A stretch of DNA of 64,000 nucleotides from Microvirga roseola (GCF_020866965.1 NZ_JAJATX010000005.1:88756-152755); one strand, 5' to 3'. Numbered from the stretch's first letter, positions 9,949 to 18,762 are shown. The notes: generated by a model not told the origin, from the letters alone. Translations and numbers: made by a program.

Positions 9949-9989
9949 CCGCCCCGTTCAGGCCTGCGCCTGATACGGGGCGGCCCTTT
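9949..9989 (+). terminator. Stem-loop after the binding-protein gene (attenuator/mRNA stabiliser)
   Basis: An outer 9-bp stem (CCGCCCCGT with ACGGGGCGG), a one-base bulge and an inner 6-bp stem (TCAGGC with GCCTGA) enclose the loop CTGC, followed by CCCTTTA. Such hairpins between a binding protein and its permeases usually terminate partially or protect the 3' end, so that the binding protein is made in excess. Confidence 0.7.
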
Positions 9990-10073
9990 ATCCCGCGTAC
10001 GCCGCCGGCATTCTCGCCGCAGGGCTGACGAGCCAAGGCTCGCCGGTGAACGTCCGCCGCCAGTGAAGCGCCG

Positions 10074-10994
10074 ATGACCGCAACCCTCCTTCTGATCCAG
10101 ACCCTGAACGGCCTTCAGTTCGGCCTCATCCTGTTCCTGATCGCCGCCGGGCTGACGCTGGTCTTCGGCGTCATGGACTTCATCAATCTGGCGCACGGCG
10201 TCCAGTACATGATTGGCGCCTACCTGATCGCGGCCTTCAGCGCGTGGACAGGCAGCTTCGGCTGGGGGCTCGTCCTCGCCCTTCCGACGGCGCTGGCCTT
10301 CGGGCTTCTTCTCGAAGTGCTCATCTTCCGTCATCTCTACGAGAGGGATCACCTCGATCAGGTGCTCGCCACCTTCGGCGTGATCCTGTTCCTGAACCAG
10401 GGCGTGAAGTTCGTCTGGGGCGCAGCCCCCCTCAGCGTGCCGGTGCCGGAGATCCTGTCGGGCTCCGTCGAGATCGCGGACGGGCTGCTCTATCCGGTCT
10501 ATCGCCTCGCCATCATTGCGGCGGGCCTCCTCGTCGCCGCCCTGCTCTACGTGCTCGTCAATTACACCCGGGTCGGCATGCTGGTGCGCGCGGGCGCAAC
10601 GAACCCGCAGATGGTGTCGGCGCTCGGCGTCAACATCAAGCGGCTGTTCATGATCGTCTTCGGCTTCGGAGCCATGCTCGCGGGCTTTGCGGGCGCCATG
10701 GTCGCCCCCATCCTCTCGGTCCAGCCCGGCATGGGCGACAACATCCTCATCCTGGCCTTCGTGGTGATCGTGATCGGCGGCATCGGCTCGATCCGCGGGG
10801 CCTTCCTGGCGGCGCTCCTGATCGGCCTCGTCGACACCATCGGCCGCTCCTTCGCCCCGAACCTGCTCAGGCTCGTTCTCGACCCTTCGGCGGCGAGCCA
10901 GACCGGACGGGCGATTGCGCCGATGCTCATCTACATCTTCATGGCGGCGGTGCTGTTCTTCCGCCCCTCCGGCCTGTTCCCGGTGAAAAGGTAA
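10074..10994 (+). CDS. livH: Branched-chain amino acid/aromatic acid ABC transporter permease, LivH type
   Basis: 306 residues, almost entirely hydrophobic with about eight membrane segments. The LivH hallmark ITLVFGVMDF-like segment (GLTLVFGVMDFINLAHG) is near residue 25 and the conserved loop VVIGGIGSIRGAFLAALLIG near 235. It forms half of the membrane channel with the following LivM protein. The 143-bp gap from the binding-protein gene contains a stem-loop, and the next permease starts 10 bp downstream. Confidence 0.93.
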   Translation: MTATLLLIQTLNGLQFGLILFLIAAGLTLVFGVMDFINLAHGVQYMIGAYLIAAFSAWTGSFGWGLVLALPTALAFGLLLEVLIFRHLYERDHLDQVLATFGVILFLNQGVKFVWGAAPLSVPVPEILSGSVEIADGLLYPVYRLAIIAAGLLVAALLYVLVNYTRVGMLVRAGATNPQMVSALGVNIKRLFMIVFGFGAMLAGFAGAMVAPILSVQPGMGDNILILAFVVIVIGGIGSIRGAFLAALLIGLVDTIGRSFAPNLLRLVLDPSAASQTGRAIAPMLIYIFMAAVLFFRPSGLFPVKR

Positions 10995-11003
10995 CGCGCG
11001 GCC

Positions 11004-12035
11004 ATGACGGAACTCACCGGAACGCAGACAGCCCCGGCGCCCTCCTCGGGCATGCGGATCGACATCATCCCTATCATTCTGTTCGCCGCCTTTGCCGCCG
11101 CCCCCCTCTTGGCCTCCGCCTCGGGTGCGGAGGGATATGTCCTCTCGCTCCTCACCCGCGTGATGATCTTCGGCCTTGCGGCCATGTCGCTCGATCTCAT
11201 CCTCGGCTACGGCGCGCTCGTGAGCTTCGGGCATGCGGCCTTCCTCGGCATCGGGGCCTATGCCGTCGGCATCCTGGCGAGCCATGGGGTGGAGGACGCG
11301 CTGATCCAGATCCCGGTCGCGCTCGCGGCCTCCGCCCTTTTCGCGCTGGCGACGGGCGCGATCTCGCTGCGGACGAAGGGGGTCTATTTCATCATGATCA
11401 CCCTCGCCTTCGCGCAGATGCTGTTCTTCCTCGCCACATCCCTTGGACCCTATGGCGGCGACGACGGCATGACGCTCCCGACCCGCAGCCTCGTGGCGGG
11501 CGCCGGATTCCTGGAGAACGATTACGCCTTCTACGCCGCAACCCTCCTCTGCCTCATCGGGGCCTATCTGCTGTCGCGAGCCATCGTCACGTCGCGCTTC
11601 GGGCGCGTGCTGCGCGGTACGAAGGAGAACGCCGTGCGCATGGAGGCCATCGGCTTCCAGCCCTTCCGCTTCCAGCTTGCAGCCTATGTCGTCAGCGGCA
11701 TGATCGCGGGACTTGCAGGCTGCCTCATGGCCAACCAGGCGGAGTTCATCAGCCCGGCCTTCATGACCTGGCAGCGCTCGGGCGAGCTGATCTTCATGGT
11801 GGTGCTCGGCGGGCTCGGCTCCCTGCATGGCGCGATCATCGGGGCCGCCGCATTCCTGCTCCTCGAGGAGTTCCTGCCGGAAATGCTTCATGCGGCGAGC
11901 TTCTTCCTGAACGACGACGTCCGCTGGCGGCTGACGGAAAACTGGCAGATGGCCTTCGGCCCCATCCTGATCCTGATCGTGCTGTTCGCCCGAGGCGGCA
12001 TCATGGGCGTGTTGCGGAGAGGTTCCCATGGCTGA
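11004..12035 (+). CDS. livM: Branched-chain amino acid/aromatic acid ABC transporter permease, LivM type
   Basis: 343 residues. LivM features include SLDLILGYGALVSFGHAAFLGIGAY near residue 70 and MVVLGGLGSLHGAIIGAA near 265. It is a polytopic inner-membrane protein that pairs with LivH. Its 3' end overlaps the ATPase gene by 8 bp, which suggests stoichiometric translation. Confidence 0.93.
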   Translation: MTELTGTQTAPAPSSGMRIDIIPIILFAAFAAAPLLASASGAEGYVLSLLTRVMIFGLAAMSLDLILGYGALVSFGHAAFLGIGAYAVGILASHGVEDALIQIPVALAASALFALATGAISLRTKGVYFIMITLAFAQMLFFLATSLGPYGGDDGMTLPTRSLVAGAGFLENDYAFYAATLLCLIGAYLLSRAIVTSRFGRVLRGTKENAVRMEAIGFQPFRFQLAAYVVSGMIAGLAGCLMANQAEFISPAFMTWQRSGELIFMVVLGGLGSLHGAIIGAAAFLLLEEFLPEMLHAASFFLNDDVRWRLTENWQMAFGPILILIVLFARGGIMGVLRRGSHG

Positions 12036-12783
12036 GCCCCTGCTCGAACTGCGCTCCCTGCGGAAGGCTTATGGCGCGCTCGCCGTCACGGACGACGTGA
12101 GCCTGTCCATCAGGCCCGGCGAACTGCACGCCATCATCGGCCCGAACGGTGCAGGCAAGACGACGCTGATCCACCAGATTTCCGGCATGCTGCCTTCCGA
12201 TTCCGGACAGATCCTGTTCGATGGGGAGAACGTCACCCATCTCTCCATGCCCCAGCGGGTAAGGAGAGGGCTCGCCCGCTCGTTCCAGATCACCTCGATC
12301 CTGCCGGGCTTCTCGGCGCTCGAAAACGTGGCGCTCGCAGTCCAGGCGCGGCACGGCTCGAGCTTCCGCTTCTTCGGCAACGCGGCACAGGAGCAGGCGC
12401 TGAACGAGCCCGCCATGCAGCACCTGAACACGGTCGGGCTCGGTGGCCGCGCCAGCATCCCTGCGGGTCTTCTCTCTCACGGCGAGAAGCGGCAGCTCGA
12501 ACTTGCCATCGCGCTGGCGACGGAGCCGAAGCTTCTCCTGCTCGACGAGCCTCTGGCGGGCACCGGCCATGAGGAATCCCTGCGGGTCGTCGAAACGCTG
12601 CGGCGTCTGAAGGGGCGCATCACCATCGTGCTGATCGAGCACGACATGGACGCGGTGTTCTCGCTCGCCGACCGGGTCAGCGTCGTCGTCTATGGCCGCG
12701 TGATCGCAACCGATACACCCGAAAGCGTAAGGGCGAACGAGGACGTGCGCACCGCCTATCTCGGCGAGGAGGAAACGGTCTGA
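12028..12783 (+). CDS. livG: ABC transporter ATP-binding protein, LivG type
   Basis: 251 residues. It shows Walker A GPNGAGKTT near residue 37, the signature LSHGEKRQLE near 150, Walker B LLLLDEPLAG near 170 and the switch His in LIEHDMD. The signature carries SHGE instead of SGGQ, which is usual in LivG proteins. It energises uptake through LivHM on the cytoplasmic face. Its stop codon overlaps the start of the next gene (TGATG). Confidence 0.93.
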   Translation: MAEPLLELRSLRKAYGALAVTDDVSLSIRPGELHAIIGPNGAGKTTLIHQISGMLPSDSGQILFDGENVTHLSMPQRVRRGLARSFQITSILPGFSALENVALAVQARHGSSFRFFGNAAQEQALNEPAMQHLNTVGLGGRASIPAGLLSHGEKRQLELAIALATEPKLLLLDEPLAGTGHEESLRVVETLRRLKGRITIVLIEHDMDAVFSLADRVSVVVYGRVIATDTPESVRANEDVRTAYLGEEETV

Positions 12784-13481
12784 TGCTCACCGTGCGCCAG
12801 CTCCAGGCATCCTACGGGGCAGCCCAGGTCCTCTTCGACATCTCGCTCGATGTCGGCGCAGGCGAAGTCGTGACACTGCTCGGCCGCAACGGCATGGGCA
12901 AGACCACCACCGTGCGCTCCATCATGGGCCTGCTGCGCCCGCGCGGCGGCGAGATCCGCTTCGACGGCGTCGCCGTGACGGGGCTCGCACCCTATCGCGT
13001 GGCGAAGGCGGGCATCGGGCTCGTGCCGGAAGGGCGGCAGATCTTCCCGACCCTGACGGTGGAGGAGAACCTCGTTGCGACCGCATCCGCCCGCAGCGGC
13101 GCCCGGCGCTGGACGCTGGATTCGGTCTATGAGCTCTTCCCGCGCCTGAAGGAGCGGCGCGGCAATCTGGGAACGCAGCTCTCCGGCGGCGAGCAGCAGA
13201 TGCTCGCCATCGGGCGCGCGCTGATGACGAACCCGAAGCTCCTCATCCTCGACGAAGCGACGGAGGGTCTGGCACCCCTGATCCGCGCGGAGATCTGGTC
13301 CTGTCTCAAGCGGCTTCGCGGCGAGCAGCAATCCATCCTGGTGATCGACAAGAACGTGGATGCGCTGGCAGGCTTCGCCGACCGGCATGTCATCATCGAG
13401 AAAGGCCGCTCGGTCTGGACCGGCACGAGCGCGGAGCTGGTGGCCGATGCAGGCCTCAAGGACCGGTATCTCCACGTCTGA
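12783..13481 (+). CDS. livF: ABC transporter ATP-binding protein, LivF type
   Basis: 232 residues with Walker A GRNGMGKTT near residue 36, signature LSGGEQQML near 135 and Walker B LLILDEATEGLAP near 155. The switch region reads VIDKNVDAL where the LivF family usually has an E-[HQ/N] pair; the K-N reading is a small departure that may weaken or merely vary hydrolysis. The second ATPase of the heterodimeric importer, translationally coupled to LivG. Confidence 0.92.
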   Translation: MLTVRQLQASYGAAQVLFDISLDVGAGEVVTLLGRNGMGKTTTVRSIMGLLRPRGGEIRFDGVAVTGLAPYRVAKAGIGLVPEGRQIFPTLTVEENLVATASARSGARRWTLDSVYELFPRLKERRGNLGTQLSGGEQQMLAIGRALMTNPKLLILDEATEGLAPLIRAEIWSCLKRLRGEQQSILVIDKNVDALAGFADRHVIIEKGRSVWTGTSAELVADAGLKDRYLHV

Positions 13482-13493
13482 ACGGGGCGCAGC

Positions 13494-14312
13494 ATGGTGA
13501 GCGACATCGACTTCGAGGCGGAATACAACAACCGGGCCCGCGTTCCCGATCATCCCGCCCACATCGCAGGCTGGCAGCGGGATGCCGCCACCTACCGCGA
13601 AAAGGCCTCCTGCGAACTCGATCTCGCCTATGGGCCGGGCGAGCGCCACCGGCTCGACCTGTTCCACCCGCCCGGCGGCGACAGCGGCGGCCCCGTCGTT
13701 CTGTTCATTCATGGCGGCTACTGGCAGGCCTTCGACAAGTCGTCGTCCAGCCACCTCGCGCGCGGGGCGAACGAGCGGGGGCTAATGGTCGCCATACCGA
13801 GCTACGATCTCGCCCCCTCCGTGAAACTCGCCGACATCGTCGCAGAGATCGAAGCGGCGGCGGATTTCGTCATGCAGCGCACCGGCCGCCCCCTCGTTGC
13901 AACCGGTCACTCGGCGGGCGGACACCTTGCCGCCTGCCTCATGGCGCGGCGCACGCCTGCGCCGATGCCGGTGCGGTCCGCCATGCCGATCTCCGGCCTC
14001 TTCGACCTCGCGCCTCTCATTCCGACTTCGATCAACCGGGCGCTCGGGCTCGACGAGGGTGAGGCTCGTGAGATGAGTCCCCTCGCCTGGGATCCTCCGG
14101 CAGCTGGTCGCCTCGTCGCCGTGGTCGGCGGCGCAGAGAGCAGCGAATTCCTGCGCCAGTCGCACAGCATCGTCGAGGGCTGGGGCAAGGCGGGCGTCGC
14201 CACGCGCTACCATGAAGTGCCGGGTGCGCATCACTTCGACGTGATCGCCGGGCTCGCGGAGCCTGCGGACCCGCTCGTCGGTATTCTCGTGGATCTTGCC
14301 GCGGACGCTTAG
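13494..14312 (+). CDS. Arylformamidase-like alpha/beta hydrolase
   Basis: 272 residues. It has the alpha/beta-hydrolase oxyanion segment VVLFIHGGYWQAFDK near residue 65, where HGGYW is typical of kynurenine formamidase (AFMID-type) enzymes, the nucleophile elbow ATGHSAGGH near 140 (Ser) and a C-terminal GAHHFDVI supplying the His. Family members hydrolyse N-formylkynurenine or other N-formyl arylamines. It is the last gene of the transporter operon, 12 bp after livF. Removal of the formyl group from N-formylanthranilate would yield the substrate of the divergent pathway, a contextual inference. A general esterase is the alternative. Confidence 0.82.
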   Translation: MVSDIDFEAEYNNRARVPDHPAHIAGWQRDAATYREKASCELDLAYGPGERHRLDLFHPPGGDSGGPVVLFIHGGYWQAFDKSSSSHLARGANERGLMVAIPSYDLAPSVKLADIVAEIEAAADFVMQRTGRPLVATGHSAGGHLAACLMARRTPAPMPVRSAMPISGLFDLAPLIPTSINRALGLDEGEAREMSPLAWDPPAAGRLVAVVGGAESSEFLRQSHSIVEGWGKAGVATRYHEVPGAHHFDVIAGLAEPADPLVGILVDLAADA

Positions 14313-14359
14313 AGCATCGTGCGGAAAAGTGGATTCGGTTTTCCGCACTCAGCGATGCT
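14313..14359. repeat. Palindromic repeat element, first copy (GCGGAAAA type)
   Basis: A discontinuous inverted repeat: AGCATCG pairs with CGATGCT and TGCGGAAAA pairs with TTTTCCGCA around a short centre. The sequence closely resembles interspersed palindromes common in Hyphomicrobiales genomes. It begins at the formamidase stop codon and may also act as a transcription terminator. Confidence 0.7.
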
Positions 14360-14372
14360 GTCATCATAAGAG

Positions 14373-14432
14373 AAAGCATCGGATGGGATCCCAAAAGTGC
14401 AAGTCCACTTTTGGGATCCCATCCGATGCTTT
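14373..14432. repeat. Palindromic repeat element, second copy (27-bp perfect stem)
   Basis: A perfect 27-bp inverted repeat with a 6-nt loop (CAAGTC at 14400-14405). The arms begin AAAGCATCGG and contain GGATCCC and AAAAGTG. The outer bases AGCATC match the first palindrome 13 bp upstream. The stem is longer than a normal terminator, which supports a repeat element, though it would also stop transcription. Confidence 0.8.
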
Positions 14433-14493
14433 AGCCCCTCCCCATCGCGCGAGCCTGCTCCATCTGCCGTGTCGTCCTTCATGGAGGTGACCG

Positions 14494-15051
14494 ATGCGCT
14501 TTGCTCTTGCCCTGACGATCCTGGCTGCAACAGCGCTCGCGCAGCCGCTCGCCGCATCGGAAGCCGCATGGCAGGCGTTGCGCGATGGCGGCACCGTCGC
14601 CCTCCTCCGTCATGCCCGCGCGCCGGGCACCGGCGACCCGGCAGGCTTCAAGCTCGAAGACTGCTCCACCCAACGTAATCTCTCCGAGGAGGGCCGGGAG
14701 CAGGCGCGCCAGCTGGGCGAGACGTTCGGGGACAGGCAGATTCCCGTCACACGGGTGCTTTCGAGCCGGTGGTGCCGCTCGCTCGACACCGCCCGCCTCG
14801 CCTTCGGCGACAGGGCCGAGCCCTATCCGCCTCTCGATTCCTTCTTCCGCAGCCGGGGAGATCGGGAGGCCCAGACGGAGGCTGTCCGGGAACTCGTCCG
14901 CGGCTGGAGCTCCGAGGGCGTACTGGTCCTCGTCACGCATCAGGTCAACATCACTGCGCTGACGGATGTCTTTCCGGCCGAGGGCGAGGTGATCGTGCTG
15001 AGGCCGAAGGCCGAAGACGGCTTCGACCTTGTGGGCAGGATCAGGATGTGA
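14494..15051 (+). CDS. Secreted histidine phosphatase family protein
   Basis: 185 residues, ATG 14494 preceded by GGAGGTGA. An N-terminal Sec signal (MRFALALTILAATALAQPLAA) precedes a compact branch-2-like histidine phosphatase domain: LLRHARAPG near residue 38 carries the catalytic RH(A) pair, SSRWCRSLDTA near 90 the second Arg, and LVTHQVNI near 150 the second His. The protein should act in the periplasm on phosphate esters or be a regulatory phosphatase; the substrate is unknown. It stands alone after the palindromic repeats. Confidence 0.87.
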   Translation: MRFALALTILAATALAQPLAASEAAWQALRDGGTVALLRHARAPGTGDPAGFKLEDCSTQRNLSEEGREQARQLGETFGDRQIPVTRVLSSRWCRSLDTARLAFGDRAEPYPPLDSFFRSRGDREAQTEAVRELVRGWSSEGVLVLVTHQVNITALTDVFPAEGEVIVLRPKAEDGFDLVGRIRM

Positions 15052-15060
15052 GGGAAGGCC

Positions 15061-15288
15061 TCAATCCCCGGCTTGCCACTGATCGACCATTCCCTGGCTC
15101 ATATAGGGATGTCCGGCCTCGTTCAGGGCCCGATCCAGGGTCTCGATGGCGACGAGCACCTTGGTCAGCTCCTCGGCCATCTCGACCGAGGGCAGCGGAG
15201 CTTCGGCAACATGCCGCGCCATCTCGCTTCGGCGCTTCACGAGGCTCTCGCGGGCTGCATTCAGTTCCTTGATTTCCTCAGGCGTCAT
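15061..15288 (-). CDS. Small helical protein of unknown function
   Basis: 75 residues, highly charged and largely helical (EEIKELNAARESLVKRRSEMARHV, then EELTKVLVAIETLDRAL). No signal peptide or known motif is visible. The heptad-like spacing of Leu/Val suggests a short coiled coil. It lies 54 bp downstream of the Mfd-like gene on the same strand and may be the last cistron of that transcript. Confidence 0.65.
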   Translation of the reverse strand: MTPEEIKELNAARESLVKRRSEMARHVAEAPLPSVEMAEELTKVLVAIETLDRALNEAGHPYMSQGMVDQWQAGD

Positions 15289-15342
15289 CGTCTCCTCGCC
15301 CTTCCATCGGTTGCAGGGGTAAGTCGGGTCGGTGAAATAGGT

Positions 15343-18300
15343 TCATCCCTCGAGACGGTCCAGCAGTTCGACGATCTGCTGCAGGCGCTTCTCGGGCCGC
15401 TCGTCGGAACGCTCGAAGATCAGCCGCTCGCCGCTCCAGCGAAGCTCGTCCGGAGCATCGCCGATGACCTGCTCGACCGGGAACCGGCGCACGGCCCCGG
15501 GCCGGAATGTCAAGGCAATGGCCTGCGGCCCGGCATCGATGCGGGCGATGCCGATGCGAAGGCAGAGCCGTTTCAGGTTCGTGAGATCAAGCAGGTTCTG
15601 CACCGGCTCCGGCATGGGCCCGAAGCGGTCCTCGACCTCGGCGGCGAGATCGTCGATCGTTTCGCTCGCATCGGATCGCGTAAGGCGGGCATAGAGATTG
15701 ATCCGCACCTCCGGCTCGGCGACGTAATCCTCCGGGATCGTCCCGTTGAGCCCGATATTGAGCTCAGGCGTCCAGTGGTCGCCGAGGGCTTCGCCGCGCA
15801 GGGCGCGCTTGAGCATGTGCTGGTAGAGATCGGCCCCGATGAGCTTCATATGGCCCGCCTGTTCCTCGCCCAGAAGCGCGCCCGCGCCGCGCTGGTCGAG
15901 ATCCTTCGCGCTGATGGCGAAGCCTGCGCCGAGCCGGTCGAGCGCCTCCAGTGTCTTGAGGCGCCTTTCCGTCGCCTCGGAGAGTGTCTGGCCCGGCTCC
16001 GTCAGCAGATACGCCGCACCGCGAACGCGCCCGCGCCCGACGCGTCCCCTCAACTGGTGCAGCTGCGACAGACCGAACCTGTCGGCGCGCCAGACCAGCA
16101 TGGTGTTGGCGCGCGGCACGTCGAGGCCGCTCTCGATGATATTGGTGGCGAGCAGGACGTCGCCCTCGCCATCGGCAAAGCGCACCATGGCCTCATCCGT
16201 CTCGGCGGGCGGCATCTGGCCGTGGGCGACGAGAACATCGAGTTCCGGGACGATCCGGGCCAGTTGCTCTCGCATCGGCTCGATATCCTCCACCTGCGGA
16301 CAGACCACGAAGCTCTGCCCTCCCCTGCGACGCTCCCGCATCAGCGCCTCGCGAGCGGCCGCGGGATCGAAGGCTGTCAGGAATGTGCGGATCGGCTGGC
16401 GTCGGGCCGGAGGGGTCGCGATGATGCTGAGTTCCTGCAAGCCCACCAGGGCCGATTGCATCGTGCGTGGAATCGGCGTTGCGGTGAGCGTCAGGATATG
16501 CCCGCCCGCCGCCATGTCCCGCAGCTTTCCCTTGTGGGCGACCCCGAAGCGCTGTTCCTCGTCGATTACGAGAAGACCCAGATCCTTGAAGGTCACGCCC
16601 CTGGCCGCAAGCGCATGCGTCCCGATGACGACGCGGATCGATCCGTCGGCCAGCCCCTTCTTCACCAAGCGCGCCTCGGCCGGTTTCACGAGGCGCGAGA
16701 GATGCGCCACCTCGATGCCCAGGCCTGCGAAGCGGCGCTCGAACGTCCGCAGGTGCTGTCGCACCAGAACCGTTGTCGGCGCGGCGACGGCTACCTGCCG
16801 TCCGGCAAGCGCAGCCGCCGCGGCCGCGCGCAGCGCAACCTCCGTCTTGCCGAAACCAACATCGCCGCAGACGAGCCGGTCCATCGGGCGGCCCGATGTC
16901 AGGTCGTCGAGGACCTCGTCGATAGCGCGCTGCTGGTCCGGCGTCTCGGGATACGGAAAGCGGGCGACAAAGCGCTCGTAATCGCGACCCGGCGGAACGA
17001 GCGGCTCGAGTTTCCTGGTCTTGCGGGCCTCGACCGTCTCGGTCAGCCGTCTCGCCGTTTCCTGAAGATCGGCATCGACCTTTTCCCGTCGCTTCGGCCA
17101 GGATTCCCCATTCAGCTTGTCGAGCGTCAGGGATTCCGAAGCCGACCCGTAACGCCAGATGCGACCGATCTCGGCGACGGGAACCATGAGCTTGTCATCA
17201 CCTGCATAGGACAGCCTGATCGTGTCGTGGCTTTCCGTCTCCCCTACGGAGATGGTCTCGATCCCTTCCAGAAGGCCGATGCCGTGATCGGTATGAATGA
17301 CGGCGTCGCCGATACGAAACTCAAGATCGGTGAATTGCAGGGCAGCAAGATTGGCCTCGCGCTCGGAATCGTGCGTTGTCCGACTGCCCAAGAGGTCAGG
17401 CGCTGCGATGACGGCGACGCCGTTCTGCTGATCGACGAAGCCGCCCGTCAGGTCAGCTTCCAGCATGAACCATGCTCCGGAGTCCCCACCGGCAACCTCG
17501 CGCCAGTGTTCGGCAAGCGCGGGCACGACCTGCAGATTTTGCACCCGGCGCTTGAGCCTGTTGAGATCCTGACGCGTCGCTGCTGCGAGAACGATCTTCC
17601 GGCCTGCCTTCATCTGCGCCTGCGCGAAGTCGGCTAGAGCCCGCGACGGCCGCGGCAAGCGCGCAAAGCGTGGAACGGCGACTTTCTCCGCCTCATCGCG
17701 AGGGAGCGACTTAAGAAACGTGAGGCGGCGTTGCGCCGTCGAGGCATTCCACTCGTCATCCTGGATGAAAAGGCGCTCGGGCGCGACGGCGGACGGCATT
17801 GCGGACGTCTCCCTGCGAAATCGCGTGCTGCTCTCGTAGGCGTCGGCAATCTGCTGCATCACGAGCCTTCGCCGCTCCTCTGCTCGCTCCTCGATGACCA
17901 TTGCGGCCTCGGGCCGGTAATCGAAAATGGTCTCGAGACAGGGATAGAACTCCGGCAGGCGATGTTCGATTCCAGAAGCGCGCTCGGTCTGCTCATCACC
18001 TCCAGGGGCATCCTCGAAGAGGACCTCGGAAGCAGGTTCCAGATCCAGTGTTTCGACGTCGGACAGGGTGCGCTGCGAAACCGGATCGTAGCAGCGGATC
18101 GCGACGATACGGTCCTCGTCGTGCTCGGCCCGGTAAGGGAGCCGGCTGTCGGCCGGAAAAAGGTCGATGACCTGACTGCGGATCGCAGCCTCGCCCGGTT
18201 CGTCGACCCGCTCGTCGAGGATGTAGCCGGTACGATGCAGATAGGTTTCAAGTGCGGCCTGCGAATAGGCCTCACCGGCTCTGAACGTAAAGGTCGAATT

Positions 18301-18678
18301 CGCCCAGGTTTCGCGTGGCGGCACACGCTGAACGAGAGCGGCCGGGCTCGTGATCAGCAGGTGCGGGCCCAGTCCGGGCCCGGCCAGACGGCGAAGAACC
18401 GATGTGCGTCGTCCCATCACCTCGCGGGAGGGCGACACGCTGTCGTAGGGAAGGCAATCCCAAGGCGGAAGGAGATGCACGTCCAGATCCGGAGCCAGCC
18501 CCTTCAAGGCCTGCGCCACCTGCTCCGCCCGGCGCTCATCCTCCGCTATATAGATCAGCCCGCCCGGCCCAGCCTCCTCGGCCCAGCCGATAAGGCGAAC
18601 CGCGTGCAGCCCTGCCGAGGGCGGCAAGGAGAGGTCGATCCGCCTGATATCCTGCGGCACGGCGGGCTTCGCTTCCAT
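15343..18678 (-). CDS. mfd: Mfd-family transcription-repair coupling helicase, probably a paralogue
   Basis: ATG 18678 was chosen (1111 residues, CAAGAG 8 nt upstream); an in-frame GTG at 18744 would add 22 residues. Domain order is that of Mfd: an N-terminal UvrB-like region, a RID/CarD-like RNA-polymerase-binding domain near 455-530 (IGDAVIHTDHGIGLLEG), the translocase with Walker A GDVGFGKTE near 605 and DEEQ near 706, ATNIIESGLDVPRANTML, and HQLRGRVGRGRVRGAAYLL ahead of the C-terminal D7-like domain. Mfd removes stalled RNA polymerase and recruits UvrA. Several stretches differ from typical alphaproteobacterial Mfd (for example WRADRFGLSQ and the RID sequence), so a second copy is suspected. 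Confidence 0.8.
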   Translation of the reverse strand: MEAKPAVPQDIRRIDLSLPPSAGLHAVRLIGWAEEAGPGGLIYIAEDERRAEQVAQALKGLAPDLDVHLLPPWDCLPYDSVSPSREVMGRRTSVLRRLAGPGLGPHLLITSPAALVQRVPPRETWANSTFTFRAGEAYSQAALETYLHRTGYILDERVDEPGEAAIRSQVIDLFPADSRLPYRAEHDEDRIVAIRCYDPVSQRTLSDVETLDLEPASEVLFEDAPGGDEQTERASGIEHRLPEFYPCLETIFDYRPEAAMVIEERAEERRRLVMQQIADAYESSTRFRRETSAMPSAVAPERLFIQDDEWNASTAQRRLTFLKSLPRDEAEKVAVPRFARLPRPSRALADFAQAQMKAGRKIVLAAATRQDLNRLKRRVQNLQVVPALAEHWREVAGGDSGAWFMLEADLTGGFVDQQNGVAVIAAPDLLGSRTTHDSEREANLAALQFTDLEFRIGDAVIHTDHGIGLLEGIETISVGETESHDTIRLSYAGDDKLMVPVAEIGRIWRYGSASESLTLDKLNGESWPKRREKVDADLQETARRLTETVEARKTRKLEPLVPPGRDYERFVARFPYPETPDQQRAIDEVLDDLTSGRPMDRLVCGDVGFGKTEVALRAAAAAALAGRQVAVAAPTTVLVRQHLRTFERRFAGLGIEVAHLSRLVKPAEARLVKKGLADGSIRVVIGTHALAARGVTFKDLGLLVIDEEQRFGVAHKGKLRDMAAGGHILTLTATPIPRTMQSALVGLQELSIIATPPARRQPIRTFLTAFDPAAAREALMRERRRGGQSFVVCPQVEDIEPMREQLARIVPELDVLVAHGQMPPAETDEAMVRFADGEGDVLLATNIIESGLDVPRANTMLVWRADRFGLSQLHQLRGRVGRGRVRGAAYLLTEPGQTLSEATERRLKTLEALDRLGAGFAISAKDLDQRGAGALLGEEQAGHMKLIGADLYQHMLKRALRGEALGDHWTPELNIGLNGTIPEDYVAEPEVRINLYARLTRSDASETIDDLAAEVEDRFGPMPEPVQNLLDLTNLKRLCLRIGIARIDAGPQAIALTFRPGAVRRFPVEQVIGDAPDELRWSGERLIFERSDERPEKRLQQIVELLDRLEG

Positions 18679-18762
18679 GACAAACTCTTGAGACGGGTAG
18701 TGGACGGCAGGGAAGTCAACGCCGCTCGCCGATGCCGGTTGCACATCTCCCGATCGCGGGCC

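Noticed and set aside
8703..12029. A 1108-residue open frame on the minus strand opposite the transporter genes
   Set aside because: It is the antisense shadow of GC-rich binding-protein and permease genes; its product is charged, low-complexity and matches no fold, while the plus strand encodes clear ABC transporter motifs.
14309..14594. Short minus-strand frames over the palindromic repeats
   Set aside because: They arise from the inverted repeats themselves and have no coding features; the DNA is better described as repeat elements.
15073..17637. An 854-residue plus-strand open frame opposite the Mfd-like gene
   Set aside because: Antisense shadow; the helicase motifs are on the minus strand.
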